Source of the DNA: Oscillospiraceae bacterium
GTDB taxonomy: Bacteria > Bacillota > Clostridia > Oscillospirales > QAMX01
DNA length: 9,754 nucleotides
NCBI GenBank assembly: GCA_902772625.1
Contig: CACYBP010000059.1
Coordinates: forward strand, 1 to 9,754
Direction of reading: 5' to 3'
The notes under the pieces were generated by a model, which was given only the letters and a program-made list of their open reading frames with translations, did no database searches and was not told the origin of the DNA. Position 1 is the stretch's first letter, and every line of letters starts with the position of its first letter. Below are positions 6,906 to 9,754 of this stretch, in pieces. Both the position numbers and the translations under genes were made by a program.

Positions 6906-7454
6906 GTGAAGGAGCTTCTGCGCCTGTTCGGCGTTTTCGCCAAGATAGGCGCGTTCACCTTCGGCGGCGGGTACGCCATGCTGCCGATGCTGGAAAAGGA
7001 ACTGGTGGAAAAGAGAAACTGGGTCAGCGAGGAGGACCTGGCCGATTATTTCGCCATCGGACAGTGCACCCCCGGTGTGATCGCCGTCAATACCGCCACC
7101 TTCGTGGGGTATAAGCTGAAAAAAATCCCCGGCGCGATCTTCGCGACTCTGGGCGTGATCTTTCCGTCGATGATCCTGATCCTGATCCTTGCGGCGTTCC
7201 TGTCCAATTTCGCCTCCTTCGAGGTGGTGAAGCACGCCTTCGCCGGGATCCGGGTGTGCGTGTGCGTGCTGATCTTCTCCTCGGTGTGGAAGCTGGGGAA
7301 GAAGTCGCTGAAAAACTGGATCACCTGGGTGATTTTCGGAGCCGTGTTCCTTCTGGCGGCCTTCTCGAATATCGCCACGGCGATCCTGGTGATCGCCACC
7401 GGCCTCCTGGGCTTCTTTATCACCCTGATCCGGGAAAGGAGGAAAAAAGCATGA
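6906..7454 (+). CDS. Chromate transporter family (CHR) half protein, first of pair
   Basis: A 182-residue membrane protein of the short CHR (ChrA-like) type, about half the length of full ChrA. The N-terminal FGGGYAMLPML motif and QCTPGVIAVNTATFVGY motif mark the family. Hydrophobic segments follow, and the protein ends in a basic RERRKKA tail. The GTG start is set by GGAGG 8 nt upstream. The stop overlaps the ATG of the next gene in ATGA (7451-7454), so the two are translationally coupled. Short CHR proteins usually occur as adjacent pairs that act together; in characterised members the activity is chromate efflux. The physiological substrate in an anaerobe is uncertain and may be another anion. 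The usual PGP of the family motif reads PGV here, while the partner keeps PGP. Confidence 0.88.
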   Translation: MKELLRLFGVFAKIGAFTFGGGYAMLPMLEKELVEKRNWVSEEDLADYFAIGQCTPGVIAVNTATFVGYKLKKIPGAIFATLGVIFPSMILILILAAFLSNFASFEVVKHAFAGIRVCVCVLIFSSVWKLGKKSLKNWITWVIFGAVFLLAAFSNIATAILVIATGLLGFFITLIRERRKKA

Positions 7455-8056
7455 CTTTTCTTCCGACGGTGCTCCGGCTTTGCGGAGAATTCTTCCTGAC
7501 CGGTCTTTTCGCGGTGGGCGGCGGTCTGGCTACCCTGCCCTTCCTCTATGAGATCGGGGCGAAGACCGGATGGTTTACCGAAAGCGACGTGCTGGATATG
7601 ATCGCCGTTTCGGAATCCACCCCCGGCCCCATCGGCGTCAACATGGCCACCTACACCGGCTTTACGGTGGGAAGCGCCGAAAACGGCCTGATGGGCGTGG
7701 TGTGCGGCGTGCTGGCCACCCTGTCGCTGATCCTTCCCTCGCTTCTTATCGGGATCATCATCTCGGGCTTCCTTGCCCGGTTCAAGGATTCGCCTCTGGT
7801 CAACGGCACCTTCTCCTTCCTGCGCCCGGCGTCCACCGCCCTGATCACGGCGGCGGGGTTCGGAGTCGCGGAAAAGGTCTTTTTCCCGGAGGGCTTCGCG
7901 GGGCTTACCTCCTTCGGGGCGTTTTTCACGCTTTTTGATTACAAGGCGCTGATCCTCGCCGCGGCGGTGACGGTCGCGGTGATCTTCTGGAAAAAAGCGC
8001 ATCCCATCTACCTGATCCTGGCCTCGGCCGTGGTGGGGATCGTCTTCTCCATGTGA
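7451..8056 (+). CDS. Chromate transporter family (CHR) half protein, second of pair
   Basis: A 201-residue membrane protein, homologous to the preceding one. It shows the FAVGGGLATLPFL motif near the start and SESTPGPIGVNMATYTGF at about residues 55-72, with the canonical PGP. Several hydrophobic segments follow, and the C-terminus is a hydrophobic helix ending at VFSM. A GGAGG-type site (7438-7443 region, AAAGGAGG) lies within the end of the upstream gene, and the ATG overlaps its stop by 4 bp, so I prefer ATG 7451 over earlier in-frame starts. It is expected to form a heterodimer or larger assembly with its partner in the cytoplasmic membrane. No chromate regulator (ChrB type) is seen. Family membership is firm; substrate is not. 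Confidence 0.9.
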   Translation: MTFLPTVLRLCGEFFLTGLFAVGGGLATLPFLYEIGAKTGWFTESDVLDMIAVSESTPGPIGVNMATYTGFTVGSAENGLMGVVCGVLATLSLILPSLLIGIIISGFLARFKDSPLVNGTFSFLRPASTALITAAGFGVAEKVFFPEGFAGLTSFGAFFTLFDYKALILAAAVTVAVIFWKKAHPIYLILASAVVGIVFSM

Positions 8057-8106
8057 GGGCGAATCGGGAAAATTCCGGCTTTTTCCGGGAGAAAGCGGCC
8101 CGGGGG

Positions 8107-8135
8107 TTGCAATCTTTCCCGATCTGTGATAAAAT
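8107..8135 (+). promoter_or_regulatory. Sigma-A-type promoter for yebC
   Basis: TTGCAA at 8107-8112, a 17-nt spacer, and TAAAAT at 8130-8135. The boxes score 4 of 6 and 5 of 6 against consensus. The predicted start near 8142 leaves a leader of about 85 nt before ATG 8228. It is the only AT-rich promoter-like stretch between the transporter pair and yebC. Confidence 0.65.
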
Positions 8136-8151
8136 ATCAACGCTGATTTTT

Positions 8152-8177
8152 CGCGGAAGCGCCCGAAGCCTTCCGCG
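8152..8177 (+). other. Hairpin in the yebC 5' leader
   Basis: CGCGGAAG (8152-8159) and CTTCCGCG (8170-8177) form a perfect 8-bp stem with a 10-nt loop. It sits within the predicted transcript leader, about 34 nt before the AGGAG site at 8211. There is no T tract after it, so it is not a terminator on the plus strand. On the minus strand the T-rich stretch becomes A-rich, so it fails there too. It may stabilise the mRNA or be regulatory. Confidence 0.4.
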
Positions 8178-8227
8178 CCAGAATAGACGAAGCTTTTATT
8201 CGAAATTTTTAGGAGAGTGGAATCAAA

Positions 8228-8953
8228 ATGTCCGGACATTCCAAGTGGAACAATATCAAACGCAAGAAGGAAGGCACCGACGCCAAGCGCGCGCAGGTGT
8301 TCACCCGTATCGGCCGTGAAATGGCCGTCGCCATCAAAGAAGGCGGCGCCGATCCGGTCTCCAACAGCAAGCTGCGCGACGTCATCGCCAAGGCCAAGGC
8401 CAACAACGTCCCCAACGACAATATCCAGAGGATGCTGTCCAAGTATACCAGCGAGGGCGGCGCCGATTACGAAACCGTAATCTACGAGGGCTACGGCCCC
8501 GAGGGCGTGGCTCTGATCGTGGAGGCCATGACCGACAACCGCAACCGCACCGCCTCCAACATCCGCCATCTCTTCGACAAGTACGGCGGAAACATGGGCG
8601 CGCAGAACAGCGTTTCCTGGCAGTTTGAGAGAAAGGGCGTCATCGTCATCGACCGCGAGGAGTTCGAGGACGAAGAGGACGATATGATGATGATCGCCGT
8701 GGACGCCGGCGCCGAGGATTTCGAGGCCAGCGAGGAAAGCTTTGAGATCACCACCTCGGTGGATACCCTGGGCGAGGTGCGCGACAATCTGGAGAAGCAG
8801 GGCTATTCCTTCGTCGTGGCGGAGGAGCAGATGATCCCCCAGAACACCGTGAAGATCACCGACGAGGAAAACGCGAAGAAGTTCCAGAAGCTTCTGGATA
8901 TGCTGGAAGAGGACGACGACGTGCAGAACGTCTTCCACAACTGGGAAGAGTAA
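8228..8953 (+). CDS. yebC: YebC/PmpR/TACO1 family protein
   Basis: 241 residues, the usual length for the family. It opens with the diagnostic MSGHSKWNNIKRKKEGTDAK, followed by RAQVFTRIGREMAVAIKEGG and a helical N-terminal domain to about residue 75. Then comes the YEGYGPEGVALIVEAMTDNRNRT core, LFDKYGGNMG, and the acidic segment REEFEDEEDDMMMIAVDAGAEDFE at about 138-161 in the two alpha/beta domains. It is a cytosolic protein, long annotated as a transcription regulator. More recent work on YebC/TACO1 proteins ties them to translation, relieving ribosome stalling at proline-rich stretches. AGGAG at 8211-8215 lies 12 nt before ATG. It has its own promoter and terminator and appears monocistronic; ruvC, a common neighbour elsewhere, is absent. 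Its codon use is more strongly C-ending, with little CTT Leu, than the antiporter genes, which suggests high expression. Confidence 0.96.
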   Translation: MSGHSKWNNIKRKKEGTDAKRAQVFTRIGREMAVAIKEGGADPVSNSKLRDVIAKAKANNVPNDNIQRMLSKYTSEGGADYETVIYEGYGPEGVALIVEAMTDNRNRTASNIRHLFDKYGGNMGAQNSVSWQFERKGVIVIDREEFEDEEDDMMMIAVDAGAEDFEASEESFEITTSVDTLGEVRDNLEKQGYSFVVAEEQMIPQNTVKITDEENAKKFQKLLDMLEEDDDVQNVFHNWEE

Positions 8954-8992
8954 GAAAGCCGCTGCGTCCCGAAAACTCCATATAGGCATAAG

Positions 8993-9028
8993 ACCGCGGC
9001 CGGAGCGATCCTCCGGCCGCGGTTTTCT
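8993..9028 (+). terminator. Intrinsic terminator of yebC
   Basis: Perfect 13-bp stem: ACCGCGGCCGGAG (8993-9005) pairs with CTCCGGCCGCGGT (9011-9023) around a 5-nt loop, followed by TTTCTCC. It begins 39 nt after the yebC stop. The last T of the stem plus the tract reads TTTT. Confidence 0.88.
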
Positions 9029-9080
9029 CCGCCTTGTCAGGCGCGGGCTTACCGGGCTTTTGAGGCGCGGATGGAAGAAC

Positions 9081-9147
9081 AGAGGTCGTCCCCTCATCCG
9101 GTTTCGCCTGCGGGGTCAGATACCGGCAGAGGTATTCCCCTCATCCG
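9081..9147. repeat. Two direct copies of a 20-nt box, 47 nt apart
   Basis: The 20-mers at 9081-9100 and 9128-9147 share AGAGGT and TCCCCTCATCCG, separated by CG in the first and AT in the second (18 of 20 identical). They look like the left boundary of an intergenic repeat present twice, perhaps by tandem or nested insertion. Confidence 0.75.
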
Positions 9148-9203
9148 TCAAAAGCTGCGCTGGGCTTTGCTTTTGACACCTTCTCCCGAGGGGGAACGCT
9201 TTA
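9147..9203. repeat. Inverted-repeat element, Clostridia intergenic type
   Basis: GTCAAAAGC (9147-9155) pairs with GCTTTTGAC (9169-9177), a perfect 9-bp stem with a 13-nt loop. It is followed by ACACCTTCTCCCGAGGGGGAA, which can form a second small stem (TTCTCCC with GGGGAA). The layout CTCATCCG - stem - ACACCTTCTCCC matches a repeat style I recall from many high-GC gut Clostridia; this is recollection, not a search. Confidence 0.6.
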
Positions 9204-9205
9204 TA

Positions 9206-9257
9206 GGGATCGCGCATCTTTCCGGGATTGTGCGTTTTCCCGGGATTGCATACGTCC
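9206..9257. repeat. Three tandem ~18-nt units
   Basis: Units begin at 9206, 9224 and 9242, each starting GGGAT: GGGATCGCGCATCTTTCC, GGGATTGTGCGTTTTCCC and a diverged third, GGGATTGCATACGTCC. The approximate consensus is GGGATYGYGCRTYTTYCC. The period is exactly 18 for the first two steps. Confidence 0.65.
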
Positions 9258-9305
9258 AGAAGACTCCCCCTTTTCCTTCAGGCACTGTTCGTTCCGCACC
9301 GTAGG

Positions 9306-9324
9306 GGCCGCCGCCCCGGCGGCC
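9306..9324. repeat. GC-rich hairpin repeat
   Basis: GGCCGCC (9306-9312) pairs with GGCGGCC (9318-9324) around GCCCC. It follows a GTAGGGG start, a form seen in another class of short intergenic repeats in Clostridia. There is no T tract, so it is not a terminator. Confidence 0.5.
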
Positions 9325-9385
9325 TGCCGTCAAAGCCGGGACGGGGAAGGCTTTTCGGGGGGCAATCCGGAGGCGCTTATTGCGC

Positions 9386-9420
9386 AAAAAGGCAGCCGGG
9401 GAATATCTTCCCCGGCTGCC
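9386..9420 (-). terminator. Intrinsic terminator of pckA (minus strand)
   Basis: A perfect 13-bp stem (9391-9403 with 9408-9420, 4-nt loop; arm GGCAGCCGGGGAA). Read on the minus strand it is followed directly by TTTTT (9390-9386). It starts 35 nt after the pckA stop codon. On the plus strand the hairpin is followed by GGTTTCTTTG, so it may be weakly bidirectional. Confidence 0.9.
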
Positions 9421-9455
9421 GGTTTCTTTGGATAAGGGCGCTCTGTCTGAAAGGA

Positions 9456-9754
9456 TCAGAGCTGCGGGCCGGCGGCGACGAGAGCCTTGCCGGCTTCGTT
9501 GCCGGTGTACTTCACGAAGTTCTTGATGAACCGGCCGGCCAGATCCTGCGCCTTGGCGTCCCAGACCGAGGCGTCGGCGTAGGTGTCGCGCGGATCGAGG
9601 ATGCCGGAGTCGACGCCGGGAAGAGCGGTGGGCACTTCAAAGTTGAAGTACGGGATCTTCTTGGTGTCGGCCTTCTGGATATCGCCGTTCAGGATGGCGT
9701 CGATGATGCCGCGGGTGTCCTTGATGGAGATGCGCTTGCCGGTGCCGTTCCAGC
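9456..9754 (-). CDS. pckA: Phosphoenolpyruvate carboxykinase (ATP), C-terminal part only
   Basis: The last 98 residues of the protein run from the right edge to the TGA at 9458-9456; the start lies outside the window. The visible part begins [14 protein letters not shown] and ends ALVAAGPQL, both characteristic of the ATP-dependent enzyme. The R and I of GKRIS and the T of KDT correspond to nucleotide contacts in the E. coli enzyme, as I recall. [20 protein letters not shown] is also a family block. The enzyme interconverts oxaloacetate plus ATP with PEP, CO2 and ADP in the cytosol. In fermenting anaerobes it often runs toward oxaloacetate, though direction cannot be read here. The codon use is strongly C-ending, as in a highly expressed gene. 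It is convergent with yebC and has its own terminator. The catalytic P-loop and metal ligands are outside the window. Confidence 0.95.
   Translation of the reverse strand, partial: WNGTGKRISIKDTRGIIDAILNGDIQKADTKKIPYFNFEVPTALPGVDSGILDPRDTYADASVWDAKAQDLAGRFIKNFVKYTGNEAGKALVAAGPQL

Larger units (their letters stand above)
9029..9385. other. Intergenic region with short repeats, no credible gene
   Basis: This 357-nt stretch lies between the terminators of the convergent genes yebC and pckA. A plus-strand open frame (9071-9304, 77 codons) and a minus-strand one (9148-9387) exist. Neither has a ribosome binding site, and their sequence is dictated by the repeats. The PLIRQ...TPSPEGE peptide in the plus frame is the kind of spurious translation commonly produced by intergenic repeats in gut Clostridia. 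Contents are a duplicated CCCCTCATCCG box, an inverted repeat, three 18-nt tandem units and a GC hairpin, listed separately. Confidence 0.7.

Noticed and set aside
7256..7450. Upstream extension of the second CHR protein to 7256
   Set aside because: It overlaps the first CHR gene in another frame. Its sequence is not membrane-like, and the ATGA overlap with ATG 7451 is the classic coupled start.
8067..8086. Possible terminator after the CHR pair
   Set aside because: GGAAAA and TTTTCC pair over only 6 weak base pairs and are followed by CGGGAGAAAG, not a T run.
9081..9257. CRISPR array
   Set aside because: The repeats are 18-20 nt, imperfect, and either directly adjacent or only two copies; there are no regular spacers and no cas genes.
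9071..9304. 77-codon plus-strand frame in the intergenic region
   Set aside because: No ribosome binding site, and it is built from short DNA repeats; the PLIRQ...TPSPEGE peptide is typical of spurious calls in such repeats.

Overview
The window is GC-rich, densely coding DNA. It has strong AGGAGG-type ribosome binding sites, sigma-A-like promoters, Clostridia-style intergenic repeats and an ATP-type PEP carboxykinase. I read it as chromosomal DNA from a high-GC, anaerobic, Clostridia-like Firmicute, possibly near the Oscillospiraceae. That placement is an inference from style, not from a marker gene.

Bases 1-6515 hold four consecutive plus-strand genes. All four encode large polytopic proteins of the proton-conducting antiporter family (Proton_antipo_M; MrpA/MrpD, NuoL/M/N). 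The first is cut by the left edge. The gaps between genes are 39, 10 and 13 nt, so they look like one operon. Each protein keeps the acidic residue of TM5, the Lys of TM7, a Lys at the end of TM8 and the Lys of TM12, so all four could carry ions. The last protein has a C-terminal extension resembling the lateral helix plus anchor of NuoL/MrpA. The likely product is the membrane arm of an Mrp-like or complex I-like cation/proton machine. The small Mrp subunits or electron-transfer subunits would have to lie to the left, outside the window.

Bases 6516-6836 are a one-gene unit: a consensus-like promoter that begins at the base after the previous stop codon, a 66-residue heavy-metal-associated (CopZ-like) protein, and a probable terminator. 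Bases 6837-8056 hold a leader with two short hairpins, then a translationally coupled pair of short chromate-transporter (CHR) half proteins.

Bases 8107-9028 are a complete yebC unit: promoter, 5' leader hairpin, gene and a strong terminator. Bases 9029-9385 have no credible gene and hold several short repeats. Bases 9391-9754 carry the terminator and 3' end of pckA on the minus strand, convergent with yebC.

The item most worth following is the run of four intact antiporter-like subunits, more than the two of canonical Mrp or the three of complex I. The window does not contain enough of the locus to show that it is a new system.
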